From: Polytrichum commune
Taxonomy: Eukaryota > Streptophyta > Polytrichopsida > Polytrichales > Polytrichaceae
Reading direction: 5' to 3'
Length of the DNA: 60,000 nucleotides
Assembly (NCBI GenBank): GCA_950295325.1
Contig: OX485807.1
Location: forward strand, 2,546,501-2,606,500
Within the stretch, counting starts at the first letter, position 1. The number at the start of each line of letters is the position of its first letter. This document shows, piece after piece, positions 44,744 to 55,996 of the stretch. Made by a program: the position numbers and the translations under genes. The notes under the pieces were generated by a model. It was given only the letters and a program-made list of their open reading frames with translations. It was not told the DNA's origin and did not search any database.

Positions 44744-45563
44744 GTTAGTAATTGTCATGCTAGCCACAGTGAAGTAAGCGTGTGTATCAACATCCTGGTC
44801 CAAAGTAAACATGTGGTGCGCCCACACGATAAATCTAGTTGTTCCAACCCTTTATAGTCGCCAGAGATGACAAAGAAGTATACGACATCTTAAGCCCTAT
44901 AGCTCACAAGTAATACCAGCAAGATCCAACCATACACTATCATGGTCCGAGTTGGTTTCCCCACATGTGGCTCGTCCATGGCAAAAAAAAATTCAACTTT
45001 TGCGGCTTCTTGCCGCATAAGTGCGATCGTGATAATCACCCCGCAGGAATATGCGTGCGCCCTTGACGGGCAACTACAACCATTTACAGAGCCACATTTT
45101 CAATGACTTAATTAGCTAAGGACTCTCTTCCCTTTTTTGCTCACTTATGACTCAGAAGCAGCCAGGCCTCTAACACTATATTCGGTATTTGGAGACTTTT
45201 TGTTGATTATGAGACTATATAAGGATGCACCTTTCAAAATTGGACCAGTAATGACGACTAAAAATTCCATATGTATAATGGTATGCTACTATTATTATAC
45301 ATAAAGGCATGGAAGTGAACAAAAATGTGAGGCATACATGAAAATAGTTGCGTATGAAATGACAACTCGTTATGAATGGAAGGGAAGGTGCGAAGAATGA
45401 ATGGAAGTTGAATGAATTAATTGGGATTGAAATACAATTATAATGGAAATACCATCAATGTCTTGAGTAACTTGGAATAGCATAGAAAGTAAGCACTTAA
45501 ATATGTTCTACACCTAAGCCCATTTAGGGAGTCCGTCCCACTAGTACGCTTCTAGACGTCACA
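44744..45563. other. AT-rich flank of unit B
   Basis: No gene seen. The left end of unit B should lie here or inside the next coding region, but no inverted terminal repeat or target duplication could be recognised. Confidence 0.35.
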
Positions 45564-46540
45564 CTAGTCCGACCCATTATTTTTTTTTGCGGCTAAGCCC
45601 TTTTTTTTGGCGGCCTCCATGGCTCTAAAAATCTCAGGCCCACGACTGTATCCTTGTGTGTTGCCTGGACAGGAATATGTGTCGTTCTTGCATGTTTCAG
45701 GACGCGCTCCCGAATTGTAAGAGGTGGTATTATAAGTAGAATGCGAGGGTGTTTGCGAAAGGGAACGTCTTGCGCTTCTCCGGAGGGCCAGACAACGATC
45801 GGACTCGGAAGATGCGGCCTTGAGGGCGTGCCTATCCAAGGAGGACGTGGAGGAGGGCCGGGCACCAAGCGAGCGGGTAACCACCTGCGAAACAACGTCA
45901 TAGGAAGATAAGAATAGGAATGGAGTGGGGAAAATAATGAGGGCGGTTTGGGATGGGCGCTCGTAAAGAGAACGGCACGCAAACGGAAGACAAGGAAAGC
46001 AAAAGCGAGAAAGGGGTTCAGGGTTGAGGAGGGCACCTTGGCTTTGGGGACGTCCATGCGGGGAACGGTGGGAACGAGGGGGGCGTCGACGGGAGCATCC
46101 GGAGCCGATGGAACTATTGCAATTATGTTGGATGGCGGGGGGGAGTCGAGGCGTGGAGGGCCCACGATCGCGGAGGACGTTGCGGGGGGAGGAACGGAGT
46201 CGGCGGGGGAGGTGTGGCAACGGGGGCCTTCCATGCGGAGACGCCGGCTCGGCCCGCGACGAGCGACGGCGTCGTCCCTCGAGGGCGAGAGGTGTCCCAA
46301 ACGAACGAGCGTCCGTTTCTCCTTGGAGAGGGGGGAGGGCGACGGGGCGTAGGCGCGGGCGACAAGTGGTGGGGGCGGGCTGTTGACGACGCCGTCGTCG
46401 ATGCCGACGTCGCGGGAGTAATCCACGGCCGAGGCCGCGTCGACCGCCGAGAACTGGTAGAGGGATGGCAATTGGAAGCCCGTGACGTCGCGGGAAGGGG
46501 AGGCAGGGGGCGAGAGGGGACGGGAAGGGCCGTCGACCAT
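45564..46540 (-). CDS. Predicted two-exon Ser/Pro/Arg-rich protein of unit B
   Basis: Possible exons are 46540-46037 and 45884-45564, joined by a 152-bp GT-AG intron (donor AAG/GTGCCC, acceptor TTTCGCAG/GTGG) in phase 0, giving 274 residues. The predicted protein is low-complexity: Pro/Ser/Arg-rich, with a basic end (AAKKKGLAAKKNNG). No domain is recognised. Two long minus-strand frames overlap across this GC-rich stretch, so the frame choice is uncertain, and an alternative single-exon reading from 46592 exists. Its A counterpart would lie outside the window. An acceptor-like GCCCATAG lies upstream after a GTT-repeat tract. It follows the phosphatase gene on the same strand. Confidence 0.3.
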
Positions 46541-46675
46541 AGGGGCGTCGCATATGGGGGCAGACTATGGGCAAGAACAACAACAACAACAATCACAACA
46601 ACAAAAGACATCCAAAAACGAAGCAAGCATTAGTAAATGTGAACCACATGATACAAGCAAACACATGGAGGCATT

Positions 46676-47443
46676 TCAAATCAATTTATTGAGTTTGGCG
46701 AGCCTCATGATGCTCTTGAATACATTATCGCGGGGGCTTAGCGCCGCATTGCCGAAGGGGTTGGACCTAACAAAAAATGGTATGCTACCGGCGTGGAGCA
46801 CGAGCCTTCTAAGGTAGGGGGCTAGCCTATCGACCAAAAATGTGTCTTGCCTATCGCCGGTCCAAGTGTCCGGGAAGATGACGTTGCCCGGGGGGTTCAA
46901 GACGCTCTTGGTGGGGCTGTCGTCGATGAGGACGGTGTTCTCTGGAGTCGGCCACCACCCGTGCGGCGTCCCTTGCAGACGGGGGACGCCTCGCCAGAGT
47001 CTCGAGCGGAGGACCTTGAGGAACTGTTGTCCTCCGCCCCGACCGCCAAACTTGGGCACCGGTTGACCTTTCTCGTCGAGCAGCTCGTCGCAGTCCTCTT
47101 GGCCGAGGACGAGGCAAGGGCTCGGGAGATCGCGGAACAAGAAGTGCACGATGGGCTCGGTGTTCTCCATGACCATGGAGCTCCACACAATGACGTGAGC
47201 GAACTCGACCACCTCGCGAAGGAAGTCACGCAAGCCGGGACGGGCGCGGACAGCCTTGCGGTTAATGAGGGTGTCGAGCTCGCCGTCGTAGTCCCTTTCG
47301 TCGGGGTGACGGAAGGGACGCGTGGGGACCCTTGGGATGTGTTGGGTGTGACACAACACCCCGTTGAGGTCAAAAACGATGAAAGGTTTGTTCCGGGTGG
47401 GAGGTCCACTGGTAGAGGGGTTGCGACCAATCTCCGGGGGGTC
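46676..47443 (-). CDS. FCP1/HAD-like phosphatase of unit B (3' exon)
   Basis: The open exon is 255 codons plus stop, starting after an acceptor (TTCATCACAG) at 47444; no ATG precedes the catalytic part, so a 5' exon must lie upstream. Motif I is IVFDLNGVL (Asp about residue 25; the second Asp is Asn). VIVWSSMVMENTEP and VLIDDSPTKSVLNPPGN match HAD motifs II and IV, and FPDTWTGD and the C-terminal FFVRSNPFGN complete the FCP1-type domain. The paralogue in unit A shares the acceptor position and the C-terminus. The frame is intact. The biochemical substrate is unknown; the DxN variant could reduce or change catalysis. Confidence 0.75.
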   Translation of the reverse strand, partial: DPPEIGRNPSTSGPPTRNKPFIVFDLNGVLCHTQHIPRVPTRPFRHPDERDYDGELDTLINRKAVRARPGLRDFLREVVEFAHVIVWSSMVMENTEPIVHFLFRDLPSPCLVLGQEDCDELLDEKGQPVPKFGGRGGGQQFLKVLRSRLWRGVPRLQGTPHGWWPTPENTVLIDDSPTKSVLNPPGNVIFPDTWTGDRQDTFLVDRLAPYLRRLVLHAGSIPFFVRSNPFGNAALSPRDNVFKSIMRLAKLNKLI

Positions 47444-47576
47444 CTGTGATGAACAACGCGACTAGTTTAATTCTATGATCCAATAATGAAATTTTGCGTA
47501 GAAAATGAAGACGGTGCATTATGGGGAAAGACGAGGAAGTGAGGAGAGTGCAAGGAAAATGTGCTCAAGGGCACAC

Positions 47577-48034
47577 TTGCGAACGAGCGTTCGTGAATGA
47601 AGGCTGCGGGGGCGGTGCGCATCATTTACGAGCGCTCGTTCGTGAGCGCGGCTACACGTACATTAATGAGCGGTCATTCGCGAATGAGGTGGACAGTGGG
47701 TCGCAGCCTTTCACGAACGAGCGTTCGCGAATGAGGTGGGTATGCAAGAATGAACATAATCTCATCAACATATACAACATACGAGAAGGGGTCGAGGGCA
47801 GAGAATTTGAAGCAACGCGATGCAGATAACATAGGCTCATATATTAATCCGTTGAATATTTACATTTCTCACGTGATAGTCTATCACATTTTCCTAAGGC
47901 AAAATGATGCCGTGTCCTACAAAACTGTTCGGCCCTAAGGGGGACCGCTGAAGAGGGCTCTCGCAAGGCCACTGGATGTCGATGAAGAGAAAAACATCGC
48001 GATGTTAGAGAGGTTACGAACGCGCGTTCGTAAA
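47577..48034. repeat. Unit-B palindromes and relatives between the long gene and the phosphatase
   Basis: The spacer 47,444-48,046 holds a perfect or near-perfect unit-B palindrome at 48013-48034 and mutated ones at about 47577-47598, 47624-47645, 47667-47690 and 47710-47731 (arms such as CTTGCGAACG, TTTACGAGCG, TTCACGAACG). They lie upstream of the phosphatase exon. No gene is seen in the rest. Confidence 0.75.
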
Positions 48035-48046
48035 AAAATGGTATTC

Positions 48047-51000
48047 TCAGAGGAGAGTTACCTCGTCATCGGGGGGAGGGGTAGCGGCGCTGGACCGAGC
48101 AGCAGGTCCCTCCTCAACGATTAACGAACGCGCGTTCGTAACCTCCACAGCTGCAGCCGCCTCTGTCTCCATGGCCTCTGCCTCACGCTCCGGTTGAGAG
48201 GCCTGTGTCGCCTGGATGCGCAGCGCGTCTTCTTCCTCGGCGCCCAGGTCGAGCGCGTCCATCCTGACATCCTCCATCCACGCCGCATGGGTTTCTTCCA
48301 CGTCCATCCCATGCACCCCTGGTGCGTCATTGGGGCTCCCCTGCGTGTCCTCCACAATGACCATGTCAGTGTGTCGCGCAGAGTCATCGCCATGTCTGTC
48401 TACTACCCTGGGGACGACGGTGAAAGACGATGCATCGGTGTATGAGGGCAGTCCTACCCTTGAAGGGGGAGGGGTGAGGACTGGAGGACCTGAAGATTCA
48501 CGAACGCGCGTTCGTAAATCCTCGTCCTCCTGGATGGCCGCCGCCACAGCATCGTGGGAGGTGGTCGAGGGAACCTCTGGTGGCGGAGGAGTGCCAACAG
48601 GCGTGGGGTGGGGCGCCTGCTGGCGGGAAGGCCCTCCGGTGAACATGCCCGGTGGAGGGGATTGGGAGGGGTATCCTCCAGTGAAGGGGTAGGCCGGCTG
48701 GGGGGGCGCCGAGAAGCTCTGCATACGCTGGAGCATGGCGAGGATGGCGTCCGTCTTCTCGTTCGACTGCCTCAGCTCCTCCTGAATTGCGAACATTTTC
48801 TTGGCATTCTCCTCTGCCGCCTTCGCCATGTCCTCCTTCATCTTTTGCTCGAGCTTGGCGTTAAGCTCGGCGACGGACAACGCCTCCTCTTTGACCCTCT
48901 TGTTTTTGTCAAAGTCTACCCCCAGCTCGACCATGATCTCCATGTCGCCCTCGTCCTCATCGGAGACCTCGATGATTGCCCCCGGAGGCAGCTCCACGTA
49001 GGGGGTCTTCTTCATCCTCCGCCTCGTGTTGCGGTAGTGGTCCAACGTCGGTTGGGACCGTTGGTCCAGAAGGTCGAGGTTCTCCATCTTGGGAACCACG
49101 ATCGGCCTGGGCGACACGGATGTTGAGCATCCCCCGGGAGTGCCGAATGCCTCTGCTCCAGACGTTCTCGCGGGGAGGACATCTTGGGTTGTCCCCGCCG
49201 ACGACCCCGTGTATCCACCCGGAGTCCCTTGCACGTCGGATGGATTTCCCGACGGCGCCAAAATGCGGAGAGGAGTGACGTCCAAGGATCGGAGGATCGC
49301 CTCGACGTTGTAGGAGGGCGCGGGCTCGTCGTCGTCCGTCTCCATGGCGGGCATGCCTTCGTCGACGGGCATGTTGATGTCCGTCCTCGGGAGGGACATG
49401 TCCTCCAGGTCCATCGTGGAGGCCTTCGCCCTGTGCACGTGGAAGTCCTCCTCGTCGATGGCTTCAATGAAGCTGTTGACGACCAGCCCCAGCATCTGAG
49501 ATTCAAGCAAATACGTTAGAAAATACGAACGTGCGTTCGTAAACATCAACGACGAGAAACAATGTCATCAAACCCAAGACAAGTTGAGGTGAACTTTACG
49601 AACGAGCGTTCGTAAATATTAGTTGGAGAGCTTACCATCGCAGCGTACATGAACTTGCTGCCGCCACAAACGTTGTACACGGTCTCTCCGCTTATTGCCA
49701 CGCTCTGCAAAACGGAGACGTAGAACTCCAACCTGAGTTCCATCGCCGGGAAGACAGTGTACAAGGTCTCCTGCAGCAGATCCTTGGGAGGGGGATGGGG
49801 GATGTTGTAGATCTTCTTGAACGTAGTGTTCGCCTTGACAGGGGCTCGCCCATTCCGCAGCGCGTTGTACGTCAAGAAGACGAGGCTGACCGCCCCCACC
49901 TGTTTGTTCCCCCTGGCCTCGTTGATGGCCACGATCCCTTCCGTCTTGGCGGGCACGTAAGTGCTGTGGAAGATGCTGTACTCAAATTTGATCGACTTCT
50001 CGTACAGGTCGACTACAGCAGAGAGCTTCTCCTGCTCGACTATCCACAGCCAAACGTGAGGCTCCCTCATGTCCGGAGACTTGTGCTCCTTGAACTTGGC
50101 CATGAAGGGGTCGTAGAAAGGTATGTCCTTCCCCCCCTGCCTCGACGCACCGGGGATCCCCCTGAAATCGATCAGGGCAAATGGGCACCCCCGTCGATCC
50201 TCCCTCACCTCGGCCCTGCTCATGGTCCGGTCCCACTTGGAAAATGTCACCCTCTCCACTCCTTTTGTCAACAGACAAAATCTGGCCACTCCTTCGAATG
50301 TGGCCAACCTCTTCCGCGTCAAAAAGCTTCTGTATTGCTCCACCTCCTGGGGATCCGTCTCGGTTTTCTTTGTCCTCTTGTTCCCCTTCTGCTTCAAAAT
50401 GGAGGCGTGCTCCTTGACAAGACAACGCATTGAGGGTCCGGAGATGTTGTAGTCGACCTTGAACATCTTCCAGCTGGCCCAATTAATGTCCCCGTCGGCT
50501 AGGATGAGTGCGTACTCTGGTATTAGGGCGCTCAACTCCCTCATTGCAGCAGTCTTCAGCTTGCGGTGTTCGCACCATTCCTTGATGGAATACGTGCCGG
50601 GCTTGTGTCTTGGCCTCTTCAAAAATATCTTCGGGTATGGGATGGTTCTTCCCACAGTGTTCCCAAGAAGATGCACCGCGCACCTCTGCAACTCGGACTC
50701 TGTTAACCCTTGAAGGGACCTGAAGAACTCCCTCAGTAGTGGAGGGGCCTCCCCGGTCTTCTCCGCGCTGTACTTCTCCTCGGTGTCGGGGTTGACCAGA
50801 TCGCCCGAGCTGTGCGCATCAAAAAATTGTGTCCACAACTCCCAAGTGTCCCTGTTGCAACAGATGAGGCGGAGCTCACCCTTGAGCTCCAGGACAGACT
50901 TGGTTGTTGTAGACTTCATGTCGATGGAGGAGAACTTGTCCACCATCGCGTCGCAGAATGCCTGCAGCAAGAAAAACATCAGTAACGCACAAAATACGAA

Positions 51001-52378
51001 CGCACGTTCGTAAGTTTGAATGTCAAAGAACTTGAAAATTTGAATGTCAAAGATATTTACGAACGTTCGTTCGTAAACTCACCTTCCATTGTGGAGACGG
51101 CGTCTTCGCGTTCTCCCTTTCTTTAGGGGGGCACCCGTGGGCGACCCAGACGTCCCTTGCAGCCACTATGTTGGCTGCCCACGACGCCTCGAAGGCCTTG
51201 ATTTTGTTGCCGGAGTTGAGGAAGGTGGATATCTTCCGCAGCTTGTCCCAATCGTCCGACCACACCAAGAACGCCTTCCAGTAGCGCAAGTCCTCCTTCA
51301 GCTCATGCTGGAAGTTGTCGTCCTTGAGAATTATTTGGGACGCCTCCAAGCTGTGTTGGCCGTCTATGATCCAGAACTCTCCATTCTGGATCCGTGGCCA
51401 GTCCTTCTCCGTCGGACGGGATGTCAGCCCCTTCGGCATGACGCAGACGGTCTGCCTGTCCCACTTGACGTTGTTCATTAGATTATTTATCTGCCACTTC
51501 ACACCACCGCTTTCGCGAGAGCGAACCACCCATTTGTTGGGGGACATCTCGCACTTGAAGCAGTCCACGTTGAATGTGAAGTGGCGTCCCATGGGCCAGC
51601 AATCCTTCGAGTAGTTGTTGAAGTCTCGAAGGATCCTCGTGGCCTTCACAGCGTCAGGGTTCTCACCCTTTTTCAAGGGGGTGGGCATTACGACAGGCGA
51701 GGTCACCTCTGCGGTCTCCGTTACTCCCGATTTCTCCATCTCCTCCCTTGTCCTCTTCGATGGCGTGGAGTGTCTACTGGGGCCCTCCGTCGCCCTGCTA
51801 GCGGAAGGCACAGGCCTGGGTGCACTTCTAGATCCTCCTGCCCCTGATGTGGATGGTTTCCTGGGGCTCTTCTTCTTCTTGTTTGCCTCAGTGACCACAC
51901 TGTTGTATTTGGAGATGTTCAATGCCAGGGCGTTCAATTTCCTTGCAGTCCAGTATGGGCTCAACGCATATTTGGAGAAGAGGCCGTCCAGGTCGAAGTG
52001 CTTGGCATCTTCCGCTACGTTATTGGTGGCGTATTGGTAGGAGAAGGTATTTTTCTGAAAATGTAACAAGAGGTTGATATGATCCTTCTTGTTCTTCATG
52101 TCCAGAATTACATACTCCCCCTGGGCCTCTATGGACTCTATCTCCCACGTCTTCATTTGAACCCACTGTTCGGGCTGGTCCGGTCTTGTCTCCAGCTCGT
52201 AGGTGAAGCGCATGCAGAAGAGGCCGTCCCCGATCTTCTCTGGCAGTGCCGTCCACTCCCCCATGAAGTCTTCCTTGGGGACATAGTTGTCGTTGCCGTT
52301 ATCGTCTAACACCGACTCTGGGAGGCCATCGACCTTCACCGCGAACATCTCAATGGCGCTTCTGCTTGATCTTGCCAT
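48047..52378 (-). CDS. ParB/DGQHR-like plus methyltransferase-like protein of unit B
   Basis: Exons 52378-51083, 50961-49636 and 49495-48047, all phase 0 with GT-AG introns of 121 and 140 bp, encode 1356 residues. The ATG directly follows an acceptor (GTTGCAG), as in unit A. Exon 1: N-terminal domain, basic Ser/Pro linker (about 190-250), then KWDRQTVCVMP and FWIIDGQHSLEAS (DGQHS at 339-343) with a following VWSDDWDKLRKISTFLN, the layout of ParB/DGQHR folds. Exon 2: FALIDFRGIPG (Asp 697), at the position of methyltransferase motif IV but not DPPY, then VWLWIVEQ. Near its end is ETVYNVCGGSKFMYAAM (859-874), running over the splice into MLGL, like motif I. This IV-to-I order is that of beta-class N6/N4 DNA methyltransferases. 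Exon 3: Glu/Lys-rich coiled-coil-like stretch and Pro-rich tail. Function is inferred: DNA-binding, possibly catalytically altered. The frame is intact. Confidence 0.65.
48121..48518. repeat. Two unit-B palindromes inside the last exon
   Basis: Sites at 48121-48142 and 48497-48518, both with centre CG and one or two arm mismatches, are read as coding sequence (VTNARS and LRTRVRES). The same exon of unit A also holds two unit-A palindromes, at different positions. Confidence 0.8.
49522..49616. repeat. Two unit-B palindromes in intron 2
   Basis: Copies at 49522-49543 and 49595-49616 lie near the acceptor and donor of the 140-bp intron. Confidence 0.9.
50993..51077. repeat. Two unit-B palindromes in intron 1
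   Basis: Copies at 50993-51014 and 51056-51077. On the minus strand the second begins immediately after the donor GTGAG. Confidence 0.9.
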
Positions 52379-52406
52379 CTGCAACAGAATATAAACAATT
52401 AGTGAC

Positions 52407-53038
52407 TTTACGAACGAACGTTCGTAAGTGACATGCATATCCCACAGACTACGCAGTGTTAATGCGTCTTTGCAATTGATGTAATTATATTTACGAACGT
52501 TCGCTCGTAAATGAGGGGTTGCAAGATCATATAAATTTTTAGTATTGAGTTTACGAACGAGCGTTCGTAAAAGATATGAAGATCAAAGAGACTACTCGTC
52601 ATGAATGTGTTTGTAATATATTTGGTTATTTTTACGAACGATCGTTCGTAAAAGATATAGGTTTTATAGGTTTGGATTCATTTACGAACGTGCGTTCGTA
52701 AGTATGTCCATTTGGTCTATCTTTTCGGATATTTGGTTGATTTATCTTTCGTAAGTACATGTGATTTGTCTTATTGGTGTTCGCAAAATTGTATTTGTTC
52801 TTTAGATATTCATAGAGGTTCATATTTAAGTTAAGGTTCTTTCTGAGTGATATTTTGAGTATATTTACGAACGTGCGTTCGTAAATATAGATCATCTCAA
52901 AGAACGTGGAGTGCGTATTTACGAACGCACGTTCGTAAATGGAGGTTCGGTATGCAGTGTATGTCCATTTACGAACGAGCGTTCGTAAATGGAGGTGGGT
53001 ATGCAGTGTATGTCCATTTACGAACGAGCGTTCGTATA
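52407..53038. repeat. Cluster of nine unit-B palindromes upstream of the long gene
   Basis: Copies start at 52407, 52490, 52550, 52631, 52681, 52864, 52918, 52968 and 53017, with centres AA, TT, AG, AT, TG and CA. The last copies share a spacer (GGTATGCAGTGTATGTCCA) repeated at about 49 bp. The cluster is placed as in unit A, directly upstream of the first coding exon. Confidence 0.95.
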
Positions 53039-53544
53039 TGTGATGGTTTTGGGATCCCCTGTCCGTACATATATGTATTCGTGTATATACGAATACGTAT
53101 ATGTATATAACTCACTTATTAGTTACTCTGCTTGCAGCCGTGCCTGCAAAATTTTGGTCAGAATGATGCAATTCTTCAATCATAAAGCAATTGAGATGCA
53201 GAATGAGATGCAGAATGAAACATGAAGAAAAGAGTGATAGTTCACATTGCATGTAACAAAAGAAATTGAATTCAAGAAGCAACATTTTCAGAATGTGAGA
53301 GGAGTTGGAAAGGATAACAAATTACATTGAAATGCTGCACACTGCAATCCCTGCTTCTTCTCTTTCTGAAAATCCCAGAAATCCTCACAACTGCACACTC
53401 AATTGCCTTTCAAATGCACACTCAGATAACTCTCTAATGCAGACCTCAAGCCTTCACAGCTTATATACAAACCCTAGTATACTCCTATGTACACAAAACT
53501 CACAACCTTGTAGCTCTCAAGCTTCTGAACTCTTAAGCAAACCC

Positions 53545-53850
53545 TAAACTCTCAAGCTTCCCTAAACTCTCAAGCTTCACTTCTGAAGCTTCCCTAAACT
53601 CTCAAGCTTCACTTCTGAAGCTTCCTTAAACTCTGAAGCTTCAACTCTGAAGCTTCCTTAAACTCTGAAGCTTCTAAAGATCACCCTCAAGCTCTCAATC
53701 CGAAACTCTGAAGCTTTCCTACTCAAGCTCTCAAGCTTTTGAAACTCACAAACTCTCACACTGAAAGCTTTCACAAACTCACAAGCTTTCACAATGAAAG
53801 CTTTCACAAACTCAAAAGCTTTCACACAAGCTCTCAATCTGAAATCTCTC
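53545..53850. repeat. Degenerate tandem repeat of AAGCTT-containing units
   Basis: Short units such as CTCAAGCTTCACTTCTGAAG and GAAAGCTTTCACAAACTC are repeated many times. This lies upstream of the long unit-B gene, comparable with the short direct repeats at 7074-7170 in unit A. It is not coding. Confidence 0.7.
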
Positions 53851-53879
53851 AAAACTTGCAACAAAACTAATTTAAAACT

Positions 53880-54160
53880 TCAAGACTAAAAAAAGCAAGA
53901 GCTTCGCTCTCTAAACGCTCCGCTCCTCCTCTCCTCGAAATGACAAATGAGGAGAAGAGGAAGGGGCGCGGGGAGGTAGGTGCGCCGCTAGGGTTTCCCA
54001 GCACCTGCCACGTGGCACAACTCCACTGGCTAGGGTTGGGAGAGAGATGGGATGGGATGGTATGGGAGGTGATGGGAAGGGATGGGATGGGATGGGATGC
54101 GATGGGAGATGGGAGATGGTTGTATATTGGAACCCTTCATGTTATTCTCATGCTTTGACA
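53880..54160 (-). promoter_or_regulatory. Possible leader or promoter of the long unit-B gene
   Basis: A local rise in GC content and pyrimidine-rich minus strand about 1.5 kb upstream of the ATG, parallel to 7430-7760 in unit A. It includes a GGGAT microsatellite at about 54,037-54,120. No TATA box is assigned; support is positional only. Confidence 0.2.
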
Positions 54161-54671
54161 TATTTATATGTAATGGACGCGTTTAAGGCATTAACTTGAC
54201 AAGCTTAGTTCAAATACATGAATTTTACTCGTTTTATTTCCTTAGTACCTCTACATTTGGATTCCTTGTAAACATATTTTAGGAAAATATGCTCAGTTAA
54301 TTCGTAATAAACAATGCATGTCACTCCCTAGGTTGTCAATGTAGAATCCACCCCCAAAGATATATATATGGTGTTTTAAAATATAGTTTATGTAAGAGCT
54401 AGATATCTTTCAATTAATTCGATGGTTCCTCAAATAAATATTACATGCAAAAAAGAATTCATAATAATATGAGATTGCGCAGAGTTGCTATACGATAGGA
54501 TGTCAATTCAAGTTCTAATATTAGGTGTTAGCTTGAACTAATGCATTTCTGGAGTGGTCAACTATTTTGCTAGCATCAACTACGAGCTTGCGATGAATGA
54601 AGTTAATGCAATTACAAGGGTTTTTGAGGAGTCAATATTGTTTGTGTGTGTAATGTATCCTAGTAACAATC

Positions 54672-54834
54672 TAAAACCTAAACCCAAATACCACATACAC
54701 AACTTTCACAAACCCTAAACCCCTAAACCCAAATACCACATACACAACTTTCACAAACCCTAAACCCCTAAACCCTACCCCCAAACCCTTACCCTAAACC
54801 CTAACCGCAAACCCTAAACCCTACATCCCTGCAT
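54672..54834 (-). repeat. Interstitial telomere-like tract in unit B
   Basis: CCCTAAA units, with CCCCTAAA variants, are mixed with a duplicated segment containing CCACATACACAACTTTCAC. As in unit A it sits in the intergenic region between the divergent gene sets, but the plus strand carries the C-rich strand here. Confidence 0.85.
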
Positions 54835-55804
54835 CTTTTTATCTTACCAACCTTTCTTATATGTGGCCATGTTGTTTTCTGAGGGCAGGTCAAATTGGTC
54901 TACCAATGTTGGTTGGATGGAGAATGCTTAATTCCGTTCATAACAACTATAATAATTGATAATGATGGCAATTGTCAATTTCACATTCCAAATTAATAGA
55001 TTTGAGATAAAACTTTGGTTTAAGTGATAAGTGAAATTTCAAATATTCCCACTTTCACCTTAATAGTTCTGAGTGAAATTTCATCACACAATCCACGATC
55101 TTATTATAATAACATGCATGTCTTAAGACTTCAATTTATATCAACACTTTAAGCTATGATGATGCACATCCTTCTCATAGGATGCAAAACATATATTAAT
55201 TGTAAGTACATACTATTGTATGCACCATTCCAAATTAATAGTGCATTTCCCCAAACCCTAAAAGTCTATTTCCAATAGGACCTCAACTCATTTAATCATG
55301 TGTCAACTTAAACTAACAATCGAACAATGCATTCAACTATAAATATCACCAATGATCTAATAAACATTTAACCAATGTGTATCCGTACCCTTACAACAAG
55401 TGGACGAAAATTCAATTTCCAATAGGACGTCAAACACATAATAATTGTAACTATGATTCAACGTTACGGTAGCTAGTATGGTTTCAAGTCTCAATGATCA
55501 TTACGCTATCATACTATGCAGCATTACAAATTGATTAATCCTTCCTACTCATGCCATTTTAATTCCTTATTTTCACACCTAGATACCATTTGAAAGAAGA
55601 CCTAACTTACATATATTATTAGGTATAATTAGTTCATAGTGTCCTCAATCTACCCTAGTGCAAGCCATTATGGATTAACCCGATTTTTTAGTTGTATTCA
55701 TGCACTTGGTGACCATATTACGGTCATTTTTTGATGTGAAACATATGATACCTATAATTTTAGGGGCGTCCGCAACATGTTTCTTAGCCACTCTGACCTC
55801 ATTG

Positions 55805-55847
<43 letters not shown>

Positions 55848-55962
55848 CTATGACTTCGACATTCATAACTTTATTAGGCATCAATTGTCAATTAACTTGG
55901 ACTTCATACCTTAGTCGCAAATCATTAAATATTCAATGTTAACCATCTCCATATTTAGACAT

Positions 55963-55996
<34 letters not shown>

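Noticed and set aside
16943-45563. Terminal inverted repeats of units A and B
   Set aside because: Compared the flanks right of unit A and left of unit B by eye; no convincing match or target duplication, so boundaries are left open.
45593-46633. Several long frames on both strands in the GC-rich region
   Set aside because: GC-rich DNA keeps several frames open; only the minus-strand two-exon reading was kept, at low confidence.
55700-55942. Small frames across the TG/TA microsatellite
   Set aside because: Tyr-Ile runs come from the dinucleotide repeat.
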